Shown: positions 1 through 8,770, counted from the stretch's first letter. The stretch is 32,842 nt of DNA from an uncultured Lachnospiraceae bacterium (GCA_947169235.1 CAMVOY010000028.1:1-32842), one strand, 5' to 3'. Translations and numbers: made by a program. The notes: generated by a model not told the origin, from the letters alone.

Positions 1-13
1 CTCCACGGCTTTT

Positions 14-2341
14 TTATCCATCTGTCGGGTCGGTGTCTACATCACCGCCGCCGCCGTCGCCTCCATCATCCGGATCGACATCAACCGGTGGTTCCACAGT
101 ACCCGGATCTTCTTCCGGCTCATCGTCCTCTTCCGGTTCCTCATCTACATCCGTGTCGTCATCCGGATCCTCATCGACATTTTTAGGCTTTTTGGTCGGA
201 GTTGCCGCGGGTGCGTCAGGATGATCGCTTCTGGATTTTATAACTGCCTTTGATATCTCGAACTGCTTTGGAACGAGATTCTCATGGATCGCATTCATAA
301 ACTGCTCCCAGGTTCGAAGCGGGTATGTATTTCCAAGAAGGTCATAAACCGTTTTCGGAGAATCGTAACCGATCCAAATAGCAGTTGTATAATACGGCGT
401 GAGCCCACAGAACCAACCGTCTTTTTTGTCATTGGTAGTACCGGTCTTTCCTGCACACGGCATGCTGTTTTTAAGTGAATGCCCTGCCGCCGTACCTCTC
501 GCAAATACTCCCTGAAGTACATCAAGCATAGTATCTGCAGCCTCATGCTTGTATACGTATTTTTCTTCTATTCCGTCTCCGACGATCTCATTTCCGTCGG
601 CATCCTTTATTGAAACAATACAGGTCGGATCTCTGTACTTTCCGCCGTTACCGATGGTTGCATATGCACTTGCCTGCTCCAGCGTTGACACACCGTAGGT
701 CAGACCACCCAGAGATGCAGCCGGATAGTAGTCACTGTCTACTATATGAGAATAGTTCATATCTATCAGATACTGTAATCCCACCTGAGGAGTAAGCTCC
801 TCAAAAAGCTGCCATGCAACTGTATTCAGCGAGTGCTCAACCGCATACTGTATAGTAACATTTCCGTGATATCCACCACCGGAGTTTGACGGCCCGCCCT
901 CAAACTTGTGATCATTGACCATAGTATTTCTGGTCTTGCCACGTTCAAAGGAAGGCGTATACACAATAACCGGTTTTATGGATGATCCCGGCTGGCGGAA
1001 CGCCTGGAATGCGCGGTTCAATGTATATCCATCGTTCGGCTGTGAACGTCCTCCGACGATAGCAACTACACGTCCGGTCTTGTTATCAATACAGGTTCCG
1101 GAGCCCTGCATCTTATATATACCCTTTTTGGTCTTTTCTTTGAAGCCTTTTAAGTTCTCATTTATCGATCTTTGCAGTTCCTTCTGTATGGACAGATCGA
1201 TGGAAGTATAGATACGCAGACCATTGTTTTTGAGCTTTTTCTCCGCGGTGGTATACTCCTGCTGATAAAGATCATTATACTGAGCCTTGTCATCCTTATC
1301 CATAAAGCTGTTTCTGAACTCAAATCCGTTCTGACTCATCAGCTTTCTGATAGCACAGTAAGTGATAAAGGTCTCGATATAATCTCTCTTTTTTACCTCC
1401 TGAACATTTAATACTATCTTCTGCGAACGCGCCTCGTCATACTCAATCCTGTTTATAACACCATCTGCGAGCATCTGATCCAGAATACGGTTCTTTCGCT
1501 CGATGGTATTTTTGTATCGACGCAACGGATCATAACGACTGGGGCTGTTGGGGATCGCACATAAAAATGTCAACTCACCCAAAGTCAGGTCGGTACAGCT
1601 TTTGCTGAAATACCCTTTCGCAGCAGCCTCGATACCATAGTAACCGTTCATAAAATAGATAGAGTTCAGATAGAACTCCAGGATCTGATCCTTGGTGTAT
1701 TTTTTCTCCATCTCCATCGCAATGAAGATCTCTTTTACTTTTCGTTCGAGGGTTTTTTCCGTACTGAGAAATGTTCCTCTGGCGAGCTGCTGGGTTATCG
1801 TCGACGCACCCTGCGTAGCCACACCGTTGTTCTTCAGATATTGCCATCCCGCACGGAAGATACCTCCGATATCTATTCCGTTATGTGAGTAGAACTTTTT
1901 ATCCTCCGTAACGATGAAAGCATCCTTAACATACTTGGGGATCTTGTCTATCGTCATGTAGTAGGAGTCCTTTTCACCCTTCAGTATCGCGAGCTGACGC
2001 CCCTTACTGTCATATGCGATCGATGTCTCACTTGGCCGGAAAGTCTCCGGTGTAGAAGCATCAACGATCACCTTTGCTTCATCCTGCATGGCGAAGATAA
2101 CATCGCCGTATTTGAAATACAAAAACAGTCCCACACCCAGAATGGATAGAAGGATGATCAATATAAAGATCTTTACAACAAGCCAAAACTTACGATGCTT
2201 TTTGACCTTTTTGCGTTTTTTTCTGCGACGTTTTTTAGAAGGTGGAACGGGGCTTTTTTTAGGCGCCTCATCCAACGATAATTCCGTCGCCTGTGCCGTG
2301 GGAAGTTGTCTCTCTTTTCCACGGGGTTCCACTGTTGCCAT
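14..2341 (-). CDS. Class A penicillin-binding protein (PBP1A-like transglycosylase/transpeptidase)
   Basis: Bifunctional peptidoglycan synthase of 775 aa that polymerises and crosslinks glycan strands on the outer face of the membrane. A Lys/Arg-rich cytoplasmic tail (about residues 37-50) precedes one membrane helix (about 53-75). The GT51 domain has the catalytic-Glu motif TEDKKFYSH near residue 146 and GASTITQQLAR after it. The transpeptidase domain carries SSIK (Ser453), SLN (504-506) and KTGTT (632-634), so all three penicillin-binding motifs are intact. The last roughly 60 residues are an Asp/Glu/Pro/Gly-rich low-complexity tail. The ATG at 2341 is chosen because AGGAGGAAG lies just upstream; an ATG 13 codons earlier lacks a comparable site. 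It lies 42 bp after the glycosyltransferase gene and is probably co-transcribed. Function is near certain; the exact PBP paralogue is not assigned. Confidence 0.96.
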   Translation of the reverse strand: MATVEPRGKERQLPTAQATELSLDEAPKKSPVPPSKKRRRKKRKKVKKHRKFWLVVKIFILIILLSILGVGLFLYFKYGDVIFAMQDEAKVIVDASTPETFRPSETSIAYDSKGRQLAILKGEKDSYYMTIDKIPKYVKDAFIVTEDKKFYSHNGIDIGGIFRAGWQYLKNNGVATQGASTITQQLARGTFLSTEKTLERKVKEIFIAMEMEKKYTKDQILEFYLNSIYFMNGYYGIEAAAKGYFSKSCTDLTLGELTFLCAIPNSPSRYDPLRRYKNTIERKNRILDQMLADGVINRIEYDEARSQKIVLNVQEVKKRDYIETFITYCAIRKLMSQNGFEFRNSFMDKDDKAQYNDLYQQEYTTAEKKLKNNGLRIYTSIDLSIQKELQRSINENLKGFKEKTKKGIYKMQGSGTCIDNKTGRVVAIVGGRSQPNDGYTLNRAFQAFRQPGSSIKPVIVYTPSFERGKTRNTMVNDHKFEGGPSNSGGGYHGNVTIQYAVEHSLNTVAWQLFEELTPQVGLQYLIDMNYSHIVDSDYYPAASLGGLTYGVSTLEQASAYATIGNGGKYRDPTCIVSIKDADGNEIVGDGIEEKYVYKHEAADTMLDVLQGVFARGTAAGHSLKNSMPCAGKTGTTNDKKDGWFCGLTPYYTTAIWIGYDSPKTVYDLLGNTYPLRTWEQFMNAIHENLVPKQFEISKAVIKSRSDHPDAPAATPTKKPKNVDEDPDDDTDVDEEPEEDDEPEEDPGTVEPPVDVDPDDGGDGGGGDVDTDPTDG

Positions 2342-2383
2342 GTTACTTCTTCCTCCTGATGTTAACACGATTGTAGTCAATGA

Positions 2384-3574
2384 TCAGTATTTACTTAATA
2401 TCTCTTTATGTATGGTGATCGCTCTGTGTTCCCATGTATGGGATGCGATCGATCTTTCGTAGGCTGAACTCTGTATCTCATTCCATCTTTTTTTGTCGGA
2501 CAGTATCTGCTTTACCATATCAGGAAGGCTCTTCATATCTTCCAGATCATAAAACAACACTTCCCTGCCTGCTTCAAGTTCAGATAAAAGATAACTGCTT
2601 TTATCCGTAACACATATCGCCCCGTTAAGCATCGAACTGAACACTCTGTCATGCGCTCCATGCTTGAACCACGGCATTACATTTAATGATACTTTTGCTT
2701 CGCATATCTTTTTAAGACAGGTTAACGAGTCCGTATTATCATGTGTGATAAGGTTTTCCGGATGACTTACTTTCAGGCACTCCCAACCCTTTCCGTATAC
2801 ATCAACCCTTACACCACCATCGACCAAAGCCTTTACCGCTTCAGCTCTGAAGTAGTGCCTGATATACAGGTCGATCATTATCATATACGGAAAAGTATCT
2901 TTCAAGCTTTCCTCGGTAACCTCGTCGGGAAAGCTTTCCCTGATATGCTTTTCTATAGCCTCAGTCATGGTGAGATCGGTATGCGCTATGATATCATCAA
3001 GCAGATCTCTGTAAAACTTTTCATATTCAGGGCCATTTCTTTTTATCAGGGGCTCATGCTTTTCAGGCGGATTATAATTACCTGCAAAAACAACTTCTGT
3101 CGGTCTGTCGTCATAGGTCGGCAACTCTCCTCCCTCACAGATCGGACTGCCTGCAAGCGGTAAAAAAGGTCCCCTTTTTATCTCAGGAAAGAATCTTTTT
3201 AAATAATCCTCATGCTCGGTATCTATCGAGAGCTGCATGTAATCTTTCGGAAGATATGGTAAAAACTTATGATAATAAAACGGATGATCAACTACTATAT
3301 TTACCATCGGTACAGACAGCTGATCAAACAGGTGCTTTCCATTTTTATCATAAAGCTCATCCTCACCTGAGCATCCGTTAAAATTGAATCCAACCGAGAC
3401 AGTCTCTCCCGGGCGGATGAATCTTCTAAGCTTTTTTATACACGAGGCCTCTTCTCTAAGATCGTAATAAAACACCTCATATCCGAGCTTTTGAAATGCC
3501 TCTCCGAGCTGTAGAGAAAAGTACATCAAAGTCTCGATGCCACCCGTGTACAGGATGAGTTTTTTTATCTTCAC
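2384..3574 (-). CDS. CgeB-like glycosyltransferase family protein
   Basis: A 396-aa protein resembling the glycosyltransferases related to spore maturation protein CgeB. The N-terminal half has a GT-B-like opening (KLILYTGGIETLMYFS, then a paired beta/alpha pattern). The C-terminal half has VYGKGW, a helix, then VSLNVMPWFKHGAHDRVFSSMLNGAICVTD in register with the nucleotide-sugar-binding end of GT1-type enzymes; the HDRVF..MLNGA pattern is typical. No signal peptide or membrane helix is visible, so it is probably cytosolic. The start is GTG and overlaps the TGA of the upstream diguanylate cyclase (GTGA), indicating translational coupling. GGAGGG lies about 13 nt upstream, a somewhat long spacing. 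Donor and acceptor cannot be read from sequence. Position before a PBP gene suggests an envelope role (inference). Confidence 0.8.
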   Translation of the reverse strand: MKIKKLILYTGGIETLMYFSLQLGEAFQKLGYEVFYYDLREEASCIKKLRRFIRPGETVSVGFNFNGCSGEDELYDKNGKHLFDQLSVPMVNIVVDHPFYYHKFLPYLPKDYMQLSIDTEHEDYLKRFFPEIKRGPFLPLAGSPICEGGELPTYDDRPTEVVFAGNYNPPEKHEPLIKRNGPEYEKFYRDLLDDIIAHTDLTMTEAIEKHIRESFPDEVTEESLKDTFPYMIMIDLYIRHYFRAEAVKALVDGGVRVDVYGKGWECLKVSHPENLITHDNTDSLTCLKKICEAKVSLNVMPWFKHGAHDRVFSSMLNGAICVTDKSSYLLSELEAGREVLFYDLEDMKSLPDMVKQILSDKKRWNEIQSSAYERSIASHTWEHRAITIHKEILSKY

Positions 3575-4875
3575 TCTGTGATAAGTCCCTCCGGTATATC
3601 CTGCTGTTCACCGTCAACAACTATCTGGTTTCGTCCGCCGGTCTTTCCTTTATACAAAAGTGTATCGGCGCGATTCATCACTGTCTCGAACTCCTCACCC
3701 GGCTGACGTATGGTAACACCCATTGTCATTGTAACAGAGAATGTTTTATCTCCTGCCTCAAATACCTTTGCGCGGATACGACCTGTGACTGCCTTCAGAT
3801 GTTTGACCAGATCCTCCTGAGTACCGTCAAAGCCGATAAGGAATTCCTCACCACCCCAACGGGCGACAAAACCTGATTTCTCAAGCTCATCCTTCAGCTG
3901 GGCGGACACGAACTTCAGAACTTCGTCACCCATGTCATGGCCATAGTTATCGTTTACTCCCTTAAACCAGTCTATATCTCCCATCGCTATCGCAAAGTTG
4001 TTCTCTTCCCAGGTGTTCTGGACACGAACCATGGTTGCACGTCGATTCAAAAGCTTGGTAAGAGGATCACGGGAGATCATATCGTCAAGTGCGATCTCTA
4101 CATGGACTGCATACTCACCCATGTCAGCAAGCTCGTCATTTCTGCTGAGAACCTCCTCACTCATCTTCTGGGTGAAGTCTCCTCCTGCGAGGTGGCCAAG
4201 GAAATTCTTTATGTGCTGCAATGCGATGACCATTTTTGATGATGACAGATACAGTATAAATGCAGCCAAAAGGATTACAAAAATACTGATGATTATATTT
4301 CCGACAACCATGTAGTGTGTCGAGAGCATAACGGAGTCCTTGGGCTTGCCCGCGAAGCTCATTCCCACTACATCTCCATCATCGTTCTCGATCGGTACGT
4401 AGTAACCATAATACGGAACACCTTCTATATTGATATCCGTAGAATAATATTCCTCCTTAAGTCCAAACACATGCTCCGTAACACCCTCAGGCGCACCAGT
4501 GTTGGTCAGTCGGTTTCCATCCTTATCAACGATCGTCGTCATCCTTCTCTGATCGCCGTAATAAATGGTGACATCGTTTCCGGTATCGTTCTTTAAGTCG
4601 TCTATAACTCGATAATCGGATGTTATACGGGTCTCACCCTTGTACAGAATGTCGTCCTTCATGTTGAACTCTCCACCGTCAATGGCGTTGTAGGTGGAAA
4701 GGAGATTATGCGCGACGCCTGAGAGGGCACGCTCCATCTCGTAGTCCATTCCTTCGCGGACGGAGTACTGACTGTAGACTGTCAGTCCGATTCCTAAAAG
4801 GAGGATGGGTATGACGCCAATTCTAAGCAGAGTAAAGACTATGCTGTGACGTTTTTTGACTTGCTGTTCTGCCAT
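3571..4875 (-). CDS. Membrane diguanylate cyclase with extracellular Cache-like sensor and GGDEF domain
   Basis: Predicted c-di-GMP synthase of 434 aa. Helix 1 (about 12-34) and helix 2 (about 188-210) bracket an extracytoplasmic region of about 150 residues that looks like a single Cache domain (YYGDQRRMTTIVDKDGNR, then EGVPYYGYYVPI). A HAMP-like linker follows, then the GGDEF domain (about 268-420) beginning RDPLTKLLNRRA with an intact GGEEF at 341-345. The allosteric RxxD inhibitory site expected five residues before GGEEF is not present (EKSG there). The ATG at 4875 is chosen for AAGGAGG spaced 6 nt away; an ATG 12 codons upstream has no site. It overlaps the glycosyltransferase start by 4 nt. 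A strong hairpin lies just upstream. The ligand of the sensor is unknown. Confidence 0.93.
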   Translation of the reverse strand: MAEQQVKKRHSIVFTLLRIGVIPILLLGIGLTVYSQYSVREGMDYEMERALSGVAHNLLSTYNAIDGGEFNMKDDILYKGETRITSDYRVIDDLKNDTGNDVTIYYGDQRRMTTIVDKDGNRLTNTGAPEGVTEHVFGLKEEYYSTDINIEGVPYYGYYVPIENDDGDVVGMSFAGKPKDSVMLSTHYMVVGNIIISIFVILLAAFILYLSSSKMVIALQHIKNFLGHLAGGDFTQKMSEEVLSRNDELADMGEYAVHVEIALDDMISRDPLTKLLNRRATMVRVQNTWEENNFAIAMGDIDWFKGVNDNYGHDMGDEVLKFVSAQLKDELEKSGFVARWGGEEFLIGFDGTQEDLVKHLKAVTGRIRAKVFEAGDKTFSVTMTMGVTIRQPGEEFETVMNRADTLLYKGKTGGRNQIVVDGEQQDIPEGLITE

Positions 4876-4913
4876 GTTAATCCTCCTTTTCAAATTAATT
4901 AACGAATACATCC

Positions 4914-4959
4914 GGGATTTTCCACCCGGTTTTGTTCACAAAACCGTGCGGAAAATCCC
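4914..4959. repeat. Long imperfect palindrome/hairpin between symporter and GGDEF genes
   Basis: Outer arms GGGATTTTCC (4914-4923) and GGAAAATCCC (4950-4959) pair perfectly. After a 3-nt internal loop, inner arms CGGTTTTG (4927-4934) and CAAAACCG (4939-4946) pair perfectly around a TTCA loop. It lies 18 nt after the symporter stop. On the transcribed strand it is not followed by a U-tract, so it is not a classical intrinsic terminator. It could stabilise the symporter 3' end, attenuate read-through into the cyclase gene, or be a dispersed palindromic element. Confidence 0.7.
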
Positions 4960-4976
4960 TGCGAAATGTGATGCTA

Positions 4977-6488
4977 TTAGTCTTCCTTTGGAAGGGCTAC
5001 CCTTCTCTTAACAACGACGTCTTCTTCCAGGCAGGCGAAGACATCATCAACAAGCTCTTTTTTAGGTTTGGGCGTGATGAGCGAAACAAGCGGAACCACG
5101 ATCAGTCCGGCTACCATGGCGATGGCGCCTGCGTTGATTGGGGAGCCGATGTATGGGTAGATCATGTTCGACACGGTGATGCCGATGCCGACAAAGAAGC
5201 TTGCCCAAACAGCTGCCTTTGTTACCCGTTTCATATACAGACCATAGAGGAACGGTGCGAGGAATGCTCCCGCGAGTGCTCCCCAGGATATACCCATGAG
5301 CTGTGCGATGAATCCCGGCGGATCCAAAGCGATCACTACTGAGATGATGATGAAGAAAGCGAGGAATATGCGCATGCAAAGCACCTGCTTTTTTTCATTC
5401 ATATTTTTCGCAAACAATGGTTTGATAAAATCAAGTGTAAGTGTCGAGCTGGATGTGAGTACCAGACTCGAAAGTGTCGACATTGACGCTGACAGTACCA
5501 AAACGATAACGATTCCGATCAGGATATCCGGAAGTGCCGCAAGCATCGTCGGGATGATCATGTCGTATTTTACCGCTCCGTCAGCTGCAACCTCGATACC
5601 GGATATCTGTGAGAATCCTCCGAGGAAGTAGCATCCGCCGGCAACAACGATAGCAAATACAGTTGAAATGATCGTTCCGGTCTGTACCGCCTTTTCGTCC
5701 TTGATAGCATAGAACTTCTGAACCATCTGCGGAAGTCCCCATGTACCGAGTGACGTCAGGATCACGACTCCGAAAAGTCCCAGAGGATCCGGTCCGAAGA
5801 ACGAAGCGTACGCTCCCGGCATGGTCTCTGACGGAACTGCCGCAAGCTCCTTTATCGCTGCCATGAATCCGCCGTGACCCGAAAGCACTGCACCTATTAC
5901 CACCACGATACCGATCAGCATGATGATACCCTGGATAAAGTCGTTCAGTGCCGTGGCCATGTAGCCACCGACTATTACATATATTCCGGTAAGAACTGCC
6001 ATTCCGATAACGCAGAATTCATACGGAATATCAAATGCCATATTAAACAGATTTGAAAGTCCGTTATATACCGATGCAGTGTACGGGATAAGGAAAATAA
6101 ACGCAATCATGGAAGCTGCTACCCTGAGAGCTTTTGAATCGAAACGTTTTCCAAAAAAGTCCGGCATCGTCATCGAGTCAAGATGCTTGGTCATGATGCG
6201 TGTCCTACGACCGAGAACAACCCAGGCGATAAGTGAGCCTATAACTGCATTTCCGATACCGATCCAGGTGGATGCGATACCAAATTTATAACCGAACTGA
6301 CCTGCATATCCGACGAATACCACAGCCGAAAAATATGAGGTTCCATAAGCAAATGCCGTAAGCCACGGTCCTACCGCGCGGCCTCCTAATACAAATCCTC
6401 CTACGTTTGTTGCATGCTTTCTCGTGTAAAACCCGATTCCGAGCATTACCGCAAAGAATACGATAAGTAACCCAATCTTGATAACCAC
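4977..6488 (-). CDS. Sodium:solute symporter family (SSS/SLC5-like) transporter
   Basis: A 503-aa polytopic membrane protein with about 13 hydrophobic segments. FVLGGRAVGPWLTAFAYGTSYFSA near residues 32-55 matches the first core helix of PutP/PanF-type Na+ symporters, and GGYMATALNDFIQG near the middle matches the family signature. The family couples uptake of amino acids, sugars, vitamins or carboxylates to Na+ entry; the substrate cannot be assigned here. The start is GTG at 6488, preceded by a GGGGAAGA site 5-6 nt away. It has its own promoter with an overlapping palindrome (6529-6593). A Na+-coupled carrier fits the Na+-type ATP synthase encoded further along, although that link is inference. 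Confidence 0.92.
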   Translation of the reverse strand: MVIKIGLLIVFFAVMLGIGFYTRKHATNVGGFVLGGRAVGPWLTAFAYGTSYFSAVVFVGYAGQFGYKFGIASTWIGIGNAVIGSLIAWVVLGRRTRIMTKHLDSMTMPDFFGKRFDSKALRVAASMIAFIFLIPYTASVYNGLSNLFNMAFDIPYEFCVIGMAVLTGIYVIVGGYMATALNDFIQGIIMLIGIVVVIGAVLSGHGGFMAAIKELAAVPSETMPGAYASFFGPDPLGLFGVVILTSLGTWGLPQMVQKFYAIKDEKAVQTGTIISTVFAIVVAGGCYFLGGFSQISGIEVAADGAVKYDMIIPTMLAALPDILIGIVIVLVLSASMSTLSSLVLTSSSTLTLDFIKPLFAKNMNEKKQVLCMRIFLAFFIIISVVIALDPPGFIAQLMGISWGALAGAFLAPFLYGLYMKRVTKAAVWASFFVGIGITVSNMIYPYIGSPINAGAIAMVAGLIVVPLVSLITPKPKKELVDDVFACLEEDVVVKRRVALPKED

Positions 6489-6528
6489 TGCTTCTTCCCC
6501 TTTTCTTTTAGTTTATCGCGTAAAACGC

Positions 6529-6566
6529 AATATATGCGCCTATTTTTCCCCATAGGCGCATATATT
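6529..6566. promoter_or_regulatory. Perfect 15-bp palindrome overlapping the symporter -10 (operator or 5'-leader hairpin)
   Basis: Arms 6529-6543 and 6552-6566 are perfectly complementary over 15 bp (core ATGCGCCTAT / ATAGGCGCAT) with an 8-nt loop TTTTCCCC on the plus strand. The upstream end covers half of the -10 hexamer and the rest spans the predicted start site, as expected for a repressor operator. If transcribed, it would form a 5'-terminal hairpin followed at once by a second small stem GCGT/ACGC (6518-6528). No T-tract follows, so a terminator for the preceding mscS-like gene is less likely. Confidence 0.65.
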
Positions 6567-6593
6567 ATATCATATTATAATATGGTTTGTAAA
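6564..6593 (-). promoter_or_regulatory. Sigma-A-type promoter of the symporter gene
   Basis: On the minus strand TTTACA (6588-6593) is followed by an 18-bp spacer and TATAAT (6564-6569), giving a predicted start near 6557. This is 70 bp before the GTG of the symporter gene. The AT-rich spacer contains a second TATAAT-like hexamer, so the exact -10 is not certain. Confidence 0.65.
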
Positions 6594-6634
6594 GAAAAAT
6601 CGTAGAATTTTGATATTTTTCAAAAAAATCCCAT

Positions 6635-7435
6635 TTACTTCATATGAACATCCACATGTTGATACGGGATGTCGACGTGCTCAGTCTCAAGAGTCTGCCT
6701 GATAGCCGCTAGTGCGCGTCTTCTGCAACCCAGCTTCATATCCGGTTTTTCACAGACAACCTTTATCAGATGATCTACGGATGAATCGTCAAAGTTGTTC
6801 GTCCCGAGGAACGTGCTGTCCGCGATACCTTCGCATTCTTTGATAGATTCGACTGCCTTTTCAAGCAGCGCGTTTGCATCTCCTAAAGCCAGATCATACG
6901 GAAGCGGTAAATGGATATATATATCCGATGAGCTTTTTGAGACCTTTGATACATTTCTGTTGCATATGGTGATGAGATCACCTGACCCGATACTCCTAAG
7001 CTTCGTCGAGCGAAGGTTAAATGCTTCGACTATACCCTCTTCGTCCTCGTACTTTACAAGATCTCCAATCTGATAAAAGTCATCCATCATGATATGTATT
7101 CCCATGATGATATCTTTCAAAAAGTCCTGCAGCGCGAGACCGATAACAGCAGAAGCAACACCCACTCCCGCGATCAGCGATGTCACATTTACACCGTTTA
7201 TCTGAAGTATGGCAAGAACCAGCAAAAGAAATATGGATACTTTTATGGTATCATAGATCACCGAACGTATCGAACTGGCTGCTCTGGTTTTTTCATCGAT
7301 GTCTCTCTTTTTTCTATAGGATTTTCTGATGCATCTGTAGATCAACCAAAAAATCACAGTGATCAGTATAAATACTACACTGATCACTGCATGACGCACT
7401 GCTGCTATATCCCACAGTTCGCTAATAGTTTCCAC
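6635..7435 (-). CDS. Small-conductance mechanosensitive channel (MscS family)
   Basis: A 266-aa MscS-type channel that releases solutes on hypo-osmotic shock. Three hydrophobic helices lie at about 14-34, 60-80 and 84-112. The third is the Gly/Ala-rich pore helix (LIAGVGVASAVIGLALQDFLKD), the family hallmark. The beta domain follows (YQIGDLVKYEDEEGIVEAFNLRSTKLRS, about 121-148), then a vestibule-like C-terminal domain. Length is normal for small MscS/YkuT-type proteins. The start is GTG at 7435 with GAGAGGT 5-6 nt upstream. It follows the secreted Fn3 protein gene by 15 bp and is presumably read from that gene's promoter. No convincing terminator hairpin is seen before the symporter promoter. 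Confidence 0.92.
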   Translation of the reverse strand: METISELWDIAAVRHAVISVVFILITVIFWLIYRCIRKSYRKKRDIDEKTRAASSIRSVIYDTIKVSIFLLLVLAILQINGVNVTSLIAGVGVASAVIGLALQDFLKDIIMGIHIMMDDFYQIGDLVKYEDEEGIVEAFNLRSTKLRSIGSGDLITICNRNVSKVSKSSSDIYIHLPLPYDLALGDANALLEKAVESIKECEGIADSTFLGTNNFDDSSVDHLIKVVCEKPDMKLGCRRRALAAIRQTLETEHVDIPYQHVDVHMK

Positions 7436-7450
7436 TTTTTACCTCTCAAA

Positions 7451-8623
7451 TCATTTTGCTTTTACAGTCTTTTTTGCACTCCATTTTCCATAGGCTTTCT
7501 TTCCGCCGATCTCAGCAAATGCTCTGATCCTGACGCTGTATTTTTTTCCTTTTTTAACCTTGAGCGCATACCTGTTATTCCAGGCACCGAGATTCTTTTT
7601 CTTTCCGTTTACCTCAATCTGATAACCCTGGCACTTCGCTGTCTCTTTCCAGTTTACTACAAGCTTTCCGCTCTTTGCTTTTGCACTCTTTAGAGTTACT
7701 TTTCCGGGTGCTATATTCTTTGCGGATCCGTTGCCGATATCAGTAAGCTTCTCTGTTTCAGCAGCAATATTATTAGCCATATAAAAGCTGATGGTTGATG
7801 CCTTTATCTGATCCCCCGTTTTCATGGCTTCTCTTTTTTCGTATTCAACATTCTCATCTGCGATCGTCGAACCGGCGAACTCAATCTTGGAAGTAACAAA
7901 GTCTCTTACTCTGAAACCATCTTTTTTTACGGTTTCCATATCAGTTGTAAGATTCAGATCATCATAAATGCCTATCGCCACATCATACATATTCAGATCC
8001 GATCCGTTACATACATATTTCGAATCCTCTGAAAGTGATGTCCCGTCATATGCAACACGGAAGAACGACCATCCGAATCCGTCTGCAGTATAGTTTGCAA
8101 CATTGTACTCTTCAATACCTATATACTTTTTCCCATTCTGAACATATACAAAGCATGAAGAATCTCCATAGCTCCACCCAAGTCCGTTCTTGTAGCATTC
8201 CTTGTAATCATCGCTCTGGAACTCCACAAGCTCAAGTTCTGCCTTTTTCGTAACCTGTGAATCAACAACCTCATACATGGCGAGCTTGCCGCAGTGATCG
8301 GCATACTGCTCCATAACCAGAAGCTCGTTCGCTCCATCCTGATCAAAATCATCAATCCTGTATCCGATCGGACCAGTCGGTACATCTTTTACCGAATACT
8401 CAAACTGTCCATCATCTGTTTTCTTTTCAAGCATGCCGTCGTAGGTCTTTTCCGGGTTCGCACCCAGGAATGTGATCTTTTCCGCATACTCCTTTAGCAG
8501 TGTAGTAGTCGCATCCGCCTCAGCAGCAGATGATGTTTTCACTCCAACAAATGCCGGTAACACCAACGCAAGTGTAAGGGCTACCGATGCGATCTTTTTC
8601 GTGATACATGTAGTTTTTCTCAT
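7451..8623 (-). CDS. Secreted protein with C-terminal fibronectin type III-like domain
   Basis: A 390-aa exported protein of unknown function. The N-terminus (MRKTTCITKKIASVALTLA, continuing to about residue 34 with SSAAEA) is a signal peptide. The central region contains IDDFDQDGANELLVMEQY, an acidic repeat-like stretch seen in FG-GAP/VCBS-type domains, which may bind calcium. The final 85 or so residues (APGKVTLKSAKAKSGKLVVNW, then YQIEV and YSVRIRAF) read as an Fn3 domain of the kind found on Lachnospiraceae surface proteins. The ATG at 8623 is preferred because GGAGG sits 5 nt upstream; an in-frame ATG at 8656 has only a weak site. It has a consensus promoter and probably forms an operon with the mscS-like gene. 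Confidence 0.8.
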   Translation of the reverse strand: MRKTTCITKKIASVALTLALVLPAFVGVKTSSAAEADATTTLLKEYAEKITFLGANPEKTYDGMLEKKTDDGQFEYSVKDVPTGPIGYRIDDFDQDGANELLVMEQYADHCGKLAMYEVVDSQVTKKAELELVEFQSDDYKECYKNGLGWSYGDSSCFVYVQNGKKYIGIEEYNVANYTADGFGWSFFRVAYDGTSLSEDSKYVCNGSDLNMYDVAIGIYDDLNLTTDMETVKKDGFRVRDFVTSKIEFAGSTIADENVEYEKREAMKTGDQIKASTISFYMANNIAAETEKLTDIGNGSAKNIAPGKVTLKSAKAKSGKLVVNWKETAKCQGYQIEVNGKKKNLGAWNNRYALKVKKGKKYSVRIRAFAEIGGKKAYGKWSAKKTVKAK

Positions 8624-8695
8624 GGTTTCCTCCGTTCCGAAGCGATTATTCATCATGCTTTCACCGCTTCATTTCATCTGTTCCGATATGCACAT

Positions 8696-8724
8696 ATTAT
8701 ATGCTTTTTTTAAATAAATGTCAA
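8696..8724 (-). promoter_or_regulatory. Consensus sigma-A promoter for the Fn3 protein-mscS operon
   Basis: TTGACA (8719-8724), a 17-bp AT-rich spacer and TATAAT (8696-8701) match the sigma-A consensus exactly on the minus strand. The predicted start is near 8689, about 65 nt before the preferred ATG. This is strong evidence that the operon starts here and is separate from the methyltransferase gene upstream. Confidence 0.88.
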
Positions 8725-8770
8725 TTACGGTGCTTCGTTATTGCTGAGATCAAAACCGCCCGGCTGACTG

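Noticed and set aside
33-224. Ser/Pro/Gly-rich plus-strand frame near the window start
   Set aside because: It is the antisense of the Asp/Glu/Pro-rich tail of the PBP; low complexity on one strand creates it on the other.
4914-4959. Riboswitch or c-di-GMP aptamer before the GGDEF gene
   Set aside because: Only a simple near-perfect stem is present; the roughly 100-nt gap is too short and lacks conserved aptamer elements.
6529-6566. Intrinsic terminator of the mscS-like gene
   Set aside because: The stem is strong, but no U-tract follows on the transcribed strand and it overlaps the next promoter's -10, so operator or leader hairpin is a better reading.
7094-7693. 199-aa plus-strand open frame across the mscS-like and Fn3 genes
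   Set aside because: It spans two well-supported minus-strand genes and their junction; its hydrophobic composition is explained by antisense of membrane-protein codons.
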